From contig JANSXY010000010.1 in NCBI GenBank assembly GCA_024742695.1, forward strand, positions 1-64,000: a stretch of 64,000 nt of DNA. The letters are read 5' to 3'. Positions 29,917 to 42,017 of this stretch are shown in pieces. The translations under genes were made by a program, and so were the position numbers. Source of the DNA: Paracoccaceae bacterium. GTDB lineage: Bacteria > Pseudomonadota > Alphaproteobacteria > Rhodobacterales > Rhodobacteraceae. Under the pieces are notes generated by a model. The model saw only the letters and a program-made list of their open reading frames with translations, made no database searches and was not told the DNA's origin. Position 1 is the first letter of the stretch; each line of letters begins with the position of its first letter.

Positions 29917-30569
29917 GTCACCCGCACCTCTTCGGCGAACAGGCCGCCGACCGGCGGATAGCCCGCCTCCTCGATGTCGATCCCCGGCGCAAGCTCGGCC
30001 AGCGCGGCCTGCAATTCCCGCGCTGCGGCGTCAAGATCGGGTTCCCACGCCTCTGCCCGGCAATCGTCGCGGCCACGGAACCGGGTGTCCGTCACCACCG
30101 TGTAGGCGGTATAGTAGGACGGGTCGAAGGGCCGGATCACGATCTCGCCCGACGCGGGATCGAGCGGCGTGTCGAACCGGCGCAGGTGGGTCGAGATCAG
30201 CCGGCCGATCCGCCAGTCGGTCGTCACGTCTTCCGGCGGACCAAGCCGGGCCCGGACCTCGCCCTGAACGATCTCGACATCGCCCTCGAACCCCGCGGGC
30301 CAGTCCATGTCGAACCCGTGCAGCCCCTTCAGTTCCTCCGCCGAGATCTCGCCATCGGCATCGGCGTCATGGCCACCGTCCTCGACCACCAGCAGCGTGA
30401 AGAACGCGTCGTAGACCCAGGCGGTGCGGATCGCCGCCAGCCGGCCCTCGCCATCGAAGACCAGCTCGAACCCGGAATCGACGAAGATGTGCGGATGCCC
30501 GCCCGCCGGCCCCGCGGCAAGGCCGAGGCTGAACGCGAAGAGGGCGGCAGGGCGAAGCGGCGGAACCAT
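29904..30569 (-). CDS. DUF1007 exported protein with an EF-hand-like loop
   Basis: 221 residues with a signal peptide (RPAALFAFSLGLAAGPAGG) and a mature start HPHIFVDSGFE carrying a His-rich head typical of DUF1007, a likely metal ligand. HDADADGEISAEEL matches a canonical EF-hand loop (D-x-D-x-D-G-x-I-x-x-x-E). The family usually sits beside NicO exporters as here. It may deliver metal to the exporter from the periplasm; that is inference. Confidence 0.8.
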   Translation of the reverse strand: MVPPLRPAALFAFSLGLAAGPAGGHPHIFVDSGFELVFDGEGRLAAIRTAWVYDAFFTLLVVEDGGHDADADGEISAEELKGLHGFDMDWPAGFEGDVEIVQGEVRARLGPPEDVTTDWRIGRLISTHLRRFDTPLDPASGEIVIRPFDPSYYTAYTVVTDTRFRGRDDCRAEAWEPDLDAAARELQAALAELAPGIDIEEAGYPPVGGLFAEEVRVTCGG

Positions 30570-30614
30570 GCGGCCAAGGTAGGCGCGACGATCCGGCGCG
30601 ACAAGCCGGCCCGG

Positions 30615-31223
30615 TCAGACAGGCTTTCGCGCCACGAAGTCGATCAGCGCGGACCGGCCGGCATGGCCCCGGCCCTCCTCGATCTCGGCGTCGTAGTCGG
30701 CCTCGTGCAGTACCTCGAAGCCCGGGAAGGCCGCATGCAGCATCTCCAGCGTCCAGAGATTCTCGGCAACCGGGGGCCCCCCGGTACCGTAGCCGATCTG
30801 GCGCGGCGCATAGCCATGCAGCAAGAGCAGGCCGCCCGGCACCAGGGTCTGCGCGAGCCCGGCGAAGATCGCCGCCCGCAGGGGCGGCTGGGCGAACTGG
30901 AAGAACACGCCCAGCGCCACGTCGAACGCGGCATCCTGCCATTCCCAGGCCCCGATGTCGGCCACCCGGAAATCGACCTCGACGTCGCGCTCGACCGCAA
31001 GACGATGCGCCTTGGCGACCGCAACGGGCGAGCCGTCCATCGCCGTCACATGGGCGCCGCGCGCGGCCAGGTGAACGGCGTTGCGGCCCTCGCCCTCGGC
31101 AATCGTCAGAACCCGTGCCCCCGGCGCCACCAGATGCGCCCAGCGCGCCACGAAGGCGGCGGGTTCGGTGCCGAAGTGATAGTCATTGCCTGCGTAGCGC
31201 GCGTCCCAGAACTCGCTGACCAT
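30615..31223 (-). CDS. SAM-dependent methyltransferase (TehB/TPMT-like)
   Basis: 202 residues. Motif I is VLTIAEGEGRNAVHLAARG, the acidic strand 2 end is MDGSPVAVAKA, and the start MVSEFWDARYAGNDYHFG is the W-D-RY...Y.FG pattern of small-molecule methyltransferases. May detoxify chalcogen or thiol compounds as in TehB; not shown by context. A longer upstream frame in the ppk2 gap is spurious. Confidence 0.75.
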   Translation of the reverse strand: MVSEFWDARYAGNDYHFGTEPAAFVARWAHLVAPGARVLTIAEGEGRNAVHLAARGAHVTAMDGSPVAVAKAHRLAVERDVEVDFRVADIGAWEWQDAAFDVALGVFFQFAQPPLRAAIFAGLAQTLVPGGLLLLHGYAPRQIGYGTGGPPVAENLWTLEMLHAAFPGFEVLHEADYDAEIEEGRGHAGRSALIDFVARKPV

Positions 31224-31281
31224 GCCGCCCTCCGCTCCGGCGCCGAGCCTATCCCGCCCCGGCGGGAATGGCGAGGGCCGA

Positions 31282-32265
31282 TCAGAGCTCCGCGCGTTCG
31301 GGCCGGGCGCGGCGGGTGTCGGGATGCAACGACGCGCCGAGGATGTGGTCGGCCGAATGCACGACATGCGCCGCGCGCCCCACGATCAGCGGATCGGGCG
31401 GCTGCACCACCGACAGATCCTTGTCGGGATAATCCAGCGAGGACAGGAAATGCCGCATGCAGTTCAGCCGCGCGCGCTTCTTGTCGTTCGACTTCACGAT
31501 CGTCCAGGGCGCGTCGGCGGTGTCGGTGTAGAAGAACATCGCCTCCTTCGCCTCGGTGTAGTCGTCCCACTTGTCGAGGCTGGCCTTGTCGATCGGGCTG
31601 AGCTTCCAGCGCTTCAGCGGATCGGTCTCGCGCGCCTTGAAGCGCCGGCGCTGCTCTTCCCGCGTGACCGAGAACCAGTACTTGTATAGCCGGATGTCGG
31701 AGCGCACGAACATCCGCTCCAGCTCCGGCGTCTGGCGCATGAATTCGAGGTACTCGTTCGGGGTGCAGAACCCCATCACCCGCTCCACGCCGGCGCGGTT
31801 GTACCAGGACCGGTCGTAGAACACCATTTCGCCCGCGGTCGGCAGATGCTCGATATAGCGCTGGAAGAACCACTGCCCGCGCTCGGCCTCGGACGGCTTC
31901 TGCAGCGCCACCACCCGCGCGAACCGCGGGTTGAGATGTTCCATGTAACGCTTGATCGTGCCGCCCTTGCCGGCCGCATCGCGCCCCTCGAACAGGATGA
32001 CGAACTTCTGCCCGGTCTCCTGCGCCCAAAGCTGCACCTTCAGAAGCTCCGCCTGAAGCTTCACCTTTTCCTTCTCGTAGGCGACGCGGGCCATCGGGCG
32101 GCTGTAGGGATAACGCCCGGTTTCGAACGCTTCGCGGATCATGTTGGAATCGACCGTCGGAAAGGCCCGCGCGACGGCCTCGGGAAGAACCGGCGACGGC
32201 GGCTCCACGCCCCCGTCGGCAGCGGGCGGCAGGGTCTGATCGATGGTCGGGGCGGCGTCTTCCAT
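31282..32265 (-). CDS. ppk2: Polyphosphate kinase 2
   Basis: 327 residues of the class I PPK2 type. Walker A is FEGRDAAGKGGTIKR, Walker B is EMVFYDRSWYNRAGVERVMG, with KYWFSVTREEQRRRFKAR in the lid. Uses polyphosphate to phosphorylate GDP or ADP. It is separate from the ppk1-ppx pair 11.5 kb away. Confidence 0.92.
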   Translation of the reverse strand: MEDAAPTIDQTLPPAADGGVEPPSPVLPEAVARAFPTVDSNMIREAFETGRYPYSRPMARVAYEKEKVKLQAELLKVQLWAQETGQKFVILFEGRDAAGKGGTIKRYMEHLNPRFARVVALQKPSEAERGQWFFQRYIEHLPTAGEMVFYDRSWYNRAGVERVMGFCTPNEYLEFMRQTPELERMFVRSDIRLYKYWFSVTREEQRRRFKARETDPLKRWKLSPIDKASLDKWDDYTEAKEAMFFYTDTADAPWTIVKSNDKKRARLNCMRHFLSSLDYPDKDLSVVQPPDPLIVGRAAHVVHSADHILGASLHPDTRRARPERAEL

Positions 32266-32449
32266 CGCGGGTCTCCTTTTCGTTGCAACTGAAATGATAC
32301 CTTGCGCAAACCGCGCCGTCCTTGAGATGCGTCAAGAAACCGTCACATTGCCGGGGCCGATCCCGTTCCGGCCGGGCCGCGCGCGCCTTGCCCCGGCCCG
32401 GCGTGCGTGGGATACTCCGGCAAAACCAAGATATGGGGGCAAGGCGGGC

Positions 32450-34405
<1,956 letters not shown>

Positions 34406-34788
34406 GCTTGTGCCGGCATGAGTGATCTGGGTGGTCGCCCTGCGCCTGGGCGATTGCCGCGCGAGTTTGCTCGGCATCTGGCCGATCGACCGGGAATGAC
34501 CGGGCGTCGCGCCCATTCCAATGGCCGAGCCAAGTCTGCCCAAGGTCCGGCAAGCAGCAGGGATTGAAGCGGCCACCAACGACAAGGGTCGCGCCCGGCC
34601 CGGGGGTGGGCGCGTTTCGCGCCCGCCCTGGGGGGCGGGTCGGGCGCGAACCGGGTTTCTGCGAAACCCGGGGGCCCGCTTTCATGATGACAGGAAACCC
34701 GACGACCTCGGGCGCTCCCCGGCCCTCGGCCTGCGCCTCGGGCGTTCGTCGCTGGGAACACTCCACCGGAGCGTTCCCCGGGCGCTCC
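34406..34788. other. Gene-free stretch with two hairpins
   Basis: 383 bases with no plausible gene between parE and the first cytochrome. It holds GGGCGCG-TTT-CGCGCCC at 34608-34624 and CCGGGTTT-CTGCG-AAACCCGG at 34651-34671. Neither has a convincing T-run, so they are only weak candidate terminators or a small interspersed repeat. Confidence 0.5.
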
Positions 34789-35187
34789 TCACCCCTGCAC
34801 TGACTGCAGATACGCCACCAGGTCCACGATCGACCGGCTGGTCAGCACCGGCTGGCCGGCCTCGGTCTTCATCGTCGCGTCCTCGCCCTCGAACATGCCG
34901 CCGAAGGGCGGCATCGGGCTGCCGTGGGCCTTGATCGGGGCGCGGCCGTCGATCCGGTAGACCACCTCGATCAGCGGGAAGCTGCCGCCGTTCAGTTCCG
35001 TCAGCCGCGTCAGGTCGGTCGCCGGCACCGTCAGCAGGTCGGCCACCGGCCCGTCGCCGCGCGCGGTCTCGCCGTGGCAGGCGGCGCAGAAGGTGGCGTA
35101 GGTCTCGGCCCCGGCCTCGGGGTCTTGCGCCAGCGCGGGCAGCGCGGCGGCGATCAGGCCGAAACCCAAGGGGATGATGCGGCGCAT
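34789..35187 (-). CDS. Exported mono-haem cytochrome c
   Basis: 132 residues with a signal peptide (IPLGFGLIAAALPALAQ) and haem motif CAACHGE. The ligand methionine is likely in GSPMPPFGG. A shared layout (GDGPVADLLTVPATDLTRLT, NGGSFPLIEVVYRIDGR, HGSPMP, YLQSVQG end) is seen in two more genes nearby. Likely an electron carrier or module of an oxidase branch. The genes share ancestry, which is seen directly. Confidence 0.85.
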   Translation of the reverse strand: MRRIIPLGFGLIAAALPALAQDPEAGAETYATFCAACHGETARGDGPVADLLTVPATDLTRLTELNGGSFPLIEVVYRIDGRAPIKAHGSPMPPFGGMFEGEDATMKTEAGQPVLTSRSIVDLVAYLQSVQG

Positions 35188-35261
35188 GGCAATGTCTCCT
35201 GTCCTGTGCGGCGCCCATCGCAGCGCGCGGCGCTCCCGGCGTCCTTGACCCGGATCAAACC

Positions 35262-35669
35262 TCACGGTTTCTGGATCGTGGCGAGGTAGTCGGCCAGCGC
35301 CACCAGCCGCTCCGGCGTGGGCGTCATCACCCCGTCGCCGGTATCCACCAGAACCAGGCGCCCCTCCTCGATCAGCGGCCCCATCTCGGGCATCGTCGAC
35401 CCGTGCTGGTCGCGCCGCGTGTAGCCGTCGACCACCGACATCACCCGCAAGTAGGGAAACGCCCCGCCGTTGCGCGCCGCGATTCCCGTCAGGTCGGGCG
35501 GCGCGGCGGAAAGGCCGTCGGCCCGCGCGCCGTCGCCCGCCCCGGTCGCGCCATGGCAACCGGCGCAATAGGCCTGGAAATCCGCCCGCCCCGACACCTC
35601 GGGCGGCATGCATCCCGCCAGCGTCGCCACCGCGCCGCCCGCCAGCATCACCCGCATCACCTTGACCAT
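35262..35669 (-). CDS. Lipoprotein mono-haem cytochrome c
   Basis: 135 residues with a lipobox (ATLAGC) so the mature protein is lipid-anchored, then haem motif CAGCHGA and distal Met in GSTMPEMG. It shows the same DLTGIAARNGGAFPYLRVMSVVDGY pattern as its neighbours. I chose the ATG at 35669 (MVKVMRVMLAGG); an upstream frame would put residues before the signal. Ends 74 bases upstream of the preceding cytochrome gene. Confidence 0.82.
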   Translation of the reverse strand: MVKVMRVMLAGGAVATLAGCMPPEVSGRADFQAYCAGCHGATGAGDGARADGLSAAPPDLTGIAARNGGAFPYLRVMSVVDGYTRRDQHGSTMPEMGPLIEEGRLVLVDTGDGVMTPTPERLVALADYLATIQKP

Positions 35670-35788
35670 GCCGCCCTCCCCTCGGTCCGCGACCACAGTG
35701 ATCGCGCCGCGCCGCCCGGTCAACCACCTGCGGTTGACCGGGCCTGCCGGCGCGTCCAGACTGCCGCCGGGTGCGAGGGGAGAGGATC

Positions 35789-36499
35789 ATGTGCTTCGGC
35801 CTTGCTGCCTCCTGGGCGATGATCGGCGCGGGCGCCGCCGCCACCGTCATCACGCTGCGGCGGGGAGAGGCGCCGGCGATTCCCGCCACCCTGGCGTTCT
35901 TCGCGGGGATGGAGGCGCTGCAGGCCGCCGGCTACGCGGTGATCGACCAGTGCGGCAACCCGGCCAACCAGGCGGTGACGCTGGCCTCCTACCTGCATAT
36001 CGCGCTGCAACCCCTGTTCATCAACGCCTTCTGCATGGCGATCGCGCCCGCCCCGCCGTCGCCCGGCATGCGCCGGGCGGTCTGGCTCTGCGCCGGGCTG
36101 GCCAGCGCGCTTCTGCTGGCCCGGCTGCTGCCAGGCTTCGGCGCCTGCCGGCCGGGCGAGGTGTTGTGCGGGCCGGCCTGGTGCACCGTGACCGGCACCT
36201 GGCACCTGGCCTGGGACATGCCGCTGAACGGGCTGTGGCGCCCGCTGGCGGAGTTGACCGGCTGGCCGATGTCGTTTCCCGACTACATGCTGGGCGTCTT
36301 CGTCCTGCCGCTGGTCTACGGCGCCTGGCGGTTCGTCCTGATGCATGCCGCGCTTGGCCCGGTGCTGGCCACCTGGCTGACCGACATGCCCAACGAGATG
36401 CCGGCAGTCTGGTGCCTGTTCTCGATCGGGCTGCTGGCCATCGGCCTCAGCCCCGCGGTGCGCCGCGCCGTGGCCGGCCCCCGGCCCTGCCCCGCCTGA
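35789..36499 (+). CDS. DUF5765 membrane protein
   Basis: 236 residues with about six hydrophobic helices and cysteines in VIDQCGNPANQ and GPAWCTVTGTWHLAWDMP, a conserved loop of DUF5765 proteins. The ATG at 35789 follows GAGAGGATC. No function known for the family. It sits between two of the cytochrome genes on the opposite strand. Confidence 0.7.
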   Translation: MCFGLAASWAMIGAGAAATVITLRRGEAPAIPATLAFFAGMEALQAAGYAVIDQCGNPANQAVTLASYLHIALQPLFINAFCMAIAPAPPSPGMRRAVWLCAGLASALLLARLLPGFGACRPGEVLCGPAWCTVTGTWHLAWDMPLNGLWRPLAELTGWPMSFPDYMLGVFVLPLVYGAWRFVLMHAALGPVLATWLTDMPNEMPAVWCLFSIGLLAIGLSPAVRRAVAGPRPCPA

Positions 36500-36556
36500 C
36501 CGCTGGCAAAGCCGCCCGGCCCCGGCTAGCGTGACCGCCGAACCGGAGCCGGGGAG

Positions 36557-37012
36557 ATGAGGATGACGGCGGAAACCCTGAAATACGCGGGCGTGATGCT
36601 GGCGGCGGGGATCGGCATCCCGATTCTCGCCGCGCTCAACGCGCAGCTCGGCGCGCGGCTGGGCTCGCCGGTTGCGGCGGGAACGGTGCTGTTCGTCGTC
36701 GCCTTCGCGGGGGCGGCCACGGTGCTGATGCTGACCGGCGGGCCCGGCCCGCTGCGCGCCTTGCCGGGACAGCCCGCGCACCTGTTCGGCGCGGGCCTGT
36801 TCGTGGCCTTCTACGTGCTGTCGATCACCTGGGTCGCGCCACGCTTCGGCGTCGGCAACGCGGTGTTCTTCGTGCTTCTGGGGCAGCTTGTCTCGGCGGC
36901 GATCATCGACCATTTCGGCCTGTTCGGCGCGATCGTGAAACCCTTCAGCCCGACCCGCGGCGCCGGGATCGGCCTGATGGCGCTGGGTGTGCTGCTGACC
37001 CAGCGCGCCTGA
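36557..37012 (+). CDS. DMT-type transporter YdcZ (DUF606)
   Basis: 151 residues with four to five membrane helices, about half the usual length of DMT carriers; YdcZ proteins are this size and pair up. FVAFYVLSITWVAPRFGVGNAVFFVLLGQL is the typical core. The ATG follows GGGGAGATGAGG. Substrate unknown. Confidence 0.75.
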   Translation: MRMTAETLKYAGVMLAAGIGIPILAALNAQLGARLGSPVAAGTVLFVVAFAGAATVLMLTGGPGPLRALPGQPAHLFGAGLFVAFYVLSITWVAPRFGVGNAVFFVLLGQLVSAAIIDHFGLFGAIVKPFSPTRGAGIGLMALGVLLTQRA

Positions 37013-37026
37013 CCGGCGGGCCCGGC

Positions 37027-37425
37027 CTAGTCCTGGATGGTGGCGAGGTAGTCGACCAGGGCCAGCACCCGGGCCGACACCATCACCGGCGTGCCGTCGG
37101 GCGCGTCGGCGGCCACCGTGTCGCCGCGCATCAGTGCGCCGAAGATCGGCATCGCGCCGCCGTGGCCGTGCAGCCCGGTGCGCCCGTCGATCATGTGCAC
37201 GGTGGTCAGCCAGGGAAAGACGCCGCCGTTGCGGTCGGCCAGCCCGGTCAGGTCCGGCACCGGCAGGGTCAGGATCTGCGTCATCGGCCCGTTCCCCGCG
37301 GCCTCCGCGCCGTGGCAGGTCGCGCAGGCGTCGAGATAAAGCTGCCGTCCCTCGGCATGCTCGCCGGCAAAGACCGAACCGGCAACAAGCGCCGCGACGG
37401 CGGCGGCGGGTATCAGGGCGCGCAT
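37027..37425 (-). CDS. Exported mono-haem cytochrome c
   Basis: 132 residues, signal peptide (LIPAAAVAALVAGSVFAG), haem motif CATCHGA, distal Met in GGAMPIFG, and NGGVFPWLTTVHMIDGR as in the two other cytochromes. Third member of the set, separated from them by two plus-strand genes. Confidence 0.85.
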   Translation of the reverse strand: MRALIPAAAVAALVAGSVFAGEHAEGRQLYLDACATCHGAEAAGNGPMTQILTLPVPDLTGLADRNGGVFPWLTTVHMIDGRTGLHGHGGAMPIFGALMRGDTVAADAPDGTPVMVSARVLALVDYLATIQD

Positions 37426-37497
37426 GGTTTCCTCCGGACTCTGTTCGCCGGGTCAGCCTGCGCCGGGCCGGACGCGCGCGCCTTGATCCCGATCAGA

Positions 37498-38173
<676 letters not shown>

Positions 38174-38181
<8 letters not shown>

Positions 38182-39457
38182 AGCGCAGCGCCTCCACCGG
38201 GTTCAGCCGCGCGGCCCGGCGCGCCGGGAACCACGTCACCACGAACGACAGCGTGAGCGACAGCGCCACCGCGCGGCCCACGTCCCAGGCGCGCAGTTCC
38301 GCCGGCAGGCGATACAGCCCCCGGATCGACGGATCCCAGGCGCCGCCGCCCGATATCCAGTTCACGAACCCCATGATCTGGTCGATGTAGAGCGCCAGCA
38401 GGCAGCCCAGAACCACCCCCGCCGCGGTCCCGATCACCCCGGTGAAGGCCCCGCACAGGAAGAACACCCGCAGGATCGTGCCCTCCGTCAGCCCCATGGT
38501 GCGCAGGATGCCGATGTCGCGGCCCTTGTTCTTGACCAGCATGATCAGGCCCGAGGTGATGTTCATCGCCGCGATCAGCACGAGGATCGACAGGATCACG
38601 AACATCACGTCGTCCTCGATGTCGAGCGCGGCGAGGAACGCGCCCGAGGCGTCGCGCCAGGACCACAGCATCGCCGTCGGCCCGGCGACCGACAGGATCG
38701 GCATGGTCCAGTCGTCCACGCGCTCCGGATCGGCGACATGCACCTCGATCTCGTCGGCGCGGCCCTCGCGGTTGAAATAGCGCTGCGCCTCGGCGAACGG
38801 CATGTAGACGCGGGTGCGGTCGATATCCCAGCGCCCGGCGGTGAAGATGTAGACGACCTCGAAGGCCGCCACCCGCGGCGCGGTGCCCATCGCCGTGCGC
38901 GCCCCGTTGGGCGAGATCAGCCGCACCCGGTCGCCCAGCCCGACGCCCAGTTCCCGCGCCAGCCCGGACCCGATGGCGATGCCGTCGTCGAAGCGCGAAA
39001 GATCGCCACGGGCCTCGGCCTCCGCCCCGCCGACGCGCGGGATCGTGCGCAGATCCTCCAGCGCGATGCCATAGACGTCGGCGACGTTCGACTCCTGCCC
39101 GAGGGTCATCATCACCTGCCCGCGCACCAGCGGCGCGGCGCGGGTCACGCCCTCCACCGCCCGGATCGCCGCGGCCTGCTCGGCGTAGTCCGCGATCGTG
39201 CGGTCGAGGAAGCCGGCGGCGTTGCGGGTGCCGGCGGAATAGACCGTCACATGCGCGTTCGATCCCACGATCGTGTCGATGAATTCCGCCCGGAACCCGG
39301 TGCGCACCGCCAGCGTTGCGATCAGCGCCATGACCCCCAGCGCGATCCCGACAAGGCTGATCCAGGTCATCACCGAAACGCCGCCCTCGGCCCTCCGGGC
39401 GCGCAGGTAGCGCCAGGCGATCATGAACTCGAACGGCGCGAAGGGGCGGGTGGACAC
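38174..39457 (-). CDS. lolE: Lipoprotein-releasing ABC transporter permease (LolC/LolE/LolF type)
   Basis: 427 residues: an N-terminal helix after [37 protein letters not shown], a large periplasmic domain, then three C-terminal helices. MIAWRYLR and [17 protein letters not shown] are the family hallmarks. Only one permease gene is present with lolD, so a homodimeric LolF-type complex is possible. The GTG at 39457 is chosen with GGGAGA before it. Confidence 0.88.
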
Positions 39458-39565
39458 GGGGTTCTCCCTGGGTTCGGGGGCGAGGCTGACGGCTTCGCCC
39501 CGGCCCGTCAAGCGCGGCCGGGCCGCGGCCGGATCACGAGGTTTCGCCGGAAATCCGCGTGGCCG

Positions 39566-40903
39566 TCACCGCCCCGCGTAGATCTGCGCCAGCCGGTCGA
39601 CGGCGGCCTCGGGCGTCATCTCCTCGCTCTCGCCGCTGCGGCGCGAGGTCAGTTCGACCTTGCCGTTCGCCAGGCCCCGCGGCCCCACCGTGACCCGCCA
39701 GGGCAGGCCGATCAGGTCCATCGTGGCGAATTTCGCGCCCGCGCGTTCGTCGCGGTCGTCATAAAGCGCGGTCAGGCCCTTCGCCTCCAGCGCCGCCAGC
39801 ATCGCGTCGCAGGCCACGTCGCAGGCGCCGTCGCCCTGCCGCAGGTTCACGATCCCGGCCTGGAACGGGGTCACGCCCTCGGGCCAGATGATGCCCCTGT
39901 CGTCGTGGCTGGCCTCGATGATCGCGCCCAGCAGGCGCGAGACGCCGATGCCGTGGCTGCCCATGTGCACCGGAACGCGGTTGCCCTCGGCGGTGACGAC
40001 GGTGGCGCCCATCGGCTCGGAATACTTGGTGCCGAAGTAGAAGATCTGCCCCACCTCGATGCCGCGACCGACCTTGCGGCGGTCTTCCGGCACGGCGGCG
40101 AAGGCGGCCTCGTCATGGGTTTCGTCGGTGCGCGCGTAAAGCGAGGTGAACTCGCGGCACACCGCCGCCACCTGGTCGCGATCGTCGTAGTCGATCCGCC
40201 GGTCGCCCAGCCTGAGGCCGGTCACCGCGTCGTCGTAGAAGACCTCGGACTCGCCGGTCGCGGCCAGCACGAGGAATTCATGCGTATCGTCGCCGCCGAT
40301 CGGGCCGGAATCGGCCCGCATCGGGATCGCCGTCAGCCCCATCCGCTCGTAGGTCCGCAGGTAACTGACCATGTGGCGGTTGTAGGCATGCAGCGCGGCC
40401 TCCTTGTCGATATCGAAATTGTAGCCGTCCTTCATGTAGAACTCGCGGCCGCGCATCACGCCGAACCGCGGGCGGATCTCGTCGCGGAACTTCCACTGGA
40501 TGTGGTAAAGCGTCAGCGGCAGGTCGCGGTAGCTGGAGACATGGCTGCGGAAGATGTCGGTGATCATCTCCTCGTTCGTGGGGCCGTAGAGCATGTCGCG
40601 CTCGTGCCGGTCGCGAATGCGCAGCATCTCCTGCCCGTAATCGTCGTAGCGGCCGCTTTCGCGCCACAGGTCGGCCGGCTGCAGCGTGGGCATCAACAGC
40701 GGGATATGACCGGCGCGCTGCTGTTCCTCGTGCACGATCTCCTCGATCCGGCGCAGCACGCGGTAGCCCAGCGGCAGCCAGGAATAGATGCCGGCGGCCT
40801 GCTGCTTGATCATCCCCGCGCGCAGCATGAAGCGGTGCGAGACGATCTGCGCCTCGGCGGGGTTTTCCTTGAGGACGGGCAGGAAGTAGCGCGTCAGTCG
40901 CAT
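39566..40903 (-). CDS. proS: Prolyl-tRNA synthetase, short alphaproteobacterial type
   Basis: 445 residues, about 100 fewer than E. coli ProS, since the editing insert is missing. Class II motif 2 ([23 protein letters not shown]) and motif 3 ([14 protein letters not shown]) are clear, plus [10 protein letters not shown]. This short form is typical of Alphaproteobacteria. A longer upstream frame does not fit the conserved start [15 protein letters not shown]. Confidence 0.95.
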   Translation of the reverse strand: MRLTRYFLPVLKENPAEAQIVSHRFMLRAGMIKQQAAGIYSWLPLGYRVLRRIEEIVHEEQQRAGHIPLLMPTLQPADLWRESGRYDDYGQEMLRIRDRHERDMLYGPTNEEMITDIFRSHVSSYRDLPLTLYHIQWKFRDEIRPRFGVMRGREFYMKDGYNFDIDKEAALHAYNRHMVSYLRTYERMGLTAIPMRADSGPIGGDDTHEFLVLAATGESEVFYDDAVTGLRLGDRRIDYDDRDQVAAVCREFTSLYARTDETHDEAAFAAVPEDRRKVGRGIEVGQIFYFGTKYSEPMGATVVTAEGNRVPVHMGSHGIGVSRLLGAIIEASHDDRGIIWPEGVTPFQAGIVNLRQGDGACDVACDAMLAALEAKGLTALYDDRDERAGAKFATMDLIGLPWRVTVGPRGLANGKVELTSRRSGESEEMTPEAAVDRLAQIYAGR

Positions 40904-41036
40904 CGGTCGGGCCTTGGCTTGGGGGCGTCGGCGGAGGCTTACGCGAAAGGGGATGGGCAGGCAAGGCGGGGCACGGGCCGGATGGCGATGGCCCGGGCCG
41001 CGTGCTAGCCTGCGCCGGGTCTTCGGAAGAAACGCG

Positions 41037-41954
41037 ATGCTCTGGAACGTCTGCCTGATCTCCGCGCTTCTCGCGCTCCAGCCGGTGTCGGCATCGGCCG
41101 AACTGCTGCGCGATGGCGAAACCGCCGTGACCCTGCCGCTGACCCTGCGCGACGGGCGGCCGATGCTGGCGGCCGAGGTGGCCGGGCGGGCCGGCGTGGT
41201 GATGGTCGACACCGGCACCGCCTACCCGCTGATGCTGAACCGCGACGCGCTGGACCTGCCGCAGGGGCGCGAGGTGGCGCGCGGCCATGCCGCCTCGGGC
41301 CAGGTGATCGTGGTCATGACCCATCCCGCGCCCCGCGCCGTGCTGGCGGGTCGGACGCTGGCCCTGCCGGAAACGGCCCTGTCGGGCGACTTCGGGTTCA
41401 CCCGCGAAGGTCTGGGGCCGGATTTCCTGGGCTTTCTCGGCCTGCCGGCGCTGGAGGACATGGCCTTCATGCTCGACCAGCCGCGGCTGGCGCTGACGCT
41501 TCTGCGGCCCGGCCCGGACGGCGCGCTGCCGTTGGCGGGTCCGGCGGCGGCGACCATCGCGGCAGAGGTCGCGTTCCACCTGACCGATGACGACCTGCCG
41601 GGATGGTCCGGGCGGATCGGCGACAGGCCGGTGGCGATCGACATCGACACCGGCGATTCCGGCACGCTTTACGCCACGTCCGACACGCTGGCCGATCTGG
41701 TCGCCGGGGGCTGGCTGACCGGCGGGGCCGGGAACCGGGTGCTTGCGGGCCTCCGCTTCGGCGGCGGCGCGTTCCCGCCCTTCCCCGTCGCCGTGGTCGA
41801 GGCAGGCGGCGCGGCCGACATGCGCGCCGACACCTCGGCCGATCTGCTGCGGCTTGGCGCGTCGTTCCTGGGCACCCACCCCAGCCTGTGGAACATGCCG
41901 GCCGGCCGCATCATCTTCCTGCAGCCCGGTGCGCCCGTCCCGCCCGACCGGTAG
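41037..41954 (+). CDS. Exported protein with two aspartic-protease DTG motifs
   Basis: 305 residues with a signal peptide ([15 protein letters not shown]) and two copies of the catalytic-type motif: Asp58-Thr-Gly in [14 protein letters not shown] and Asp204-Thr-Gly in [32 protein letters not shown] after the first is like the hydrophobic-Gly pattern of retropepsin-type lobes. Two such lobes would together make a pepsin-like active site in the periplasm. The start at 41037 follows GGAAGAAACGCG. The family name is uncertain; catalysis inferred. Confidence 0.65.
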   Translation: MLWNVCLISALLALQPVSASAELLRDGETAVTLPLTLRDGRPMLAAEVAGRAGVVMVDTGTAYPLMLNRDALDLPQGREVARGHAASGQVIVVMTHPAPRAVLAGRTLALPETALSGDFGFTREGLGPDFLGFLGLPALEDMAFMLDQPRLALTLLRPGPDGALPLAGPAAATIAAEVAFHLTDDDLPGWSGRIGDRPVAIDIDTGDSGTLYATSDTLADLVAGGWLTGGAGNRVLAGLRFGGGAFPPFPVAVVEAGGAADMRADTSADLLRLGASFLGTHPSLWNMPAGRIIFLQPGAPVPPDR

Positions 41955-42017
41955 GACCGGGCTTGAATCCCCGGCCGCGAAGGGCAATGTGTCCCCCGAG
42001 GTCAGGGAAACCACCGC

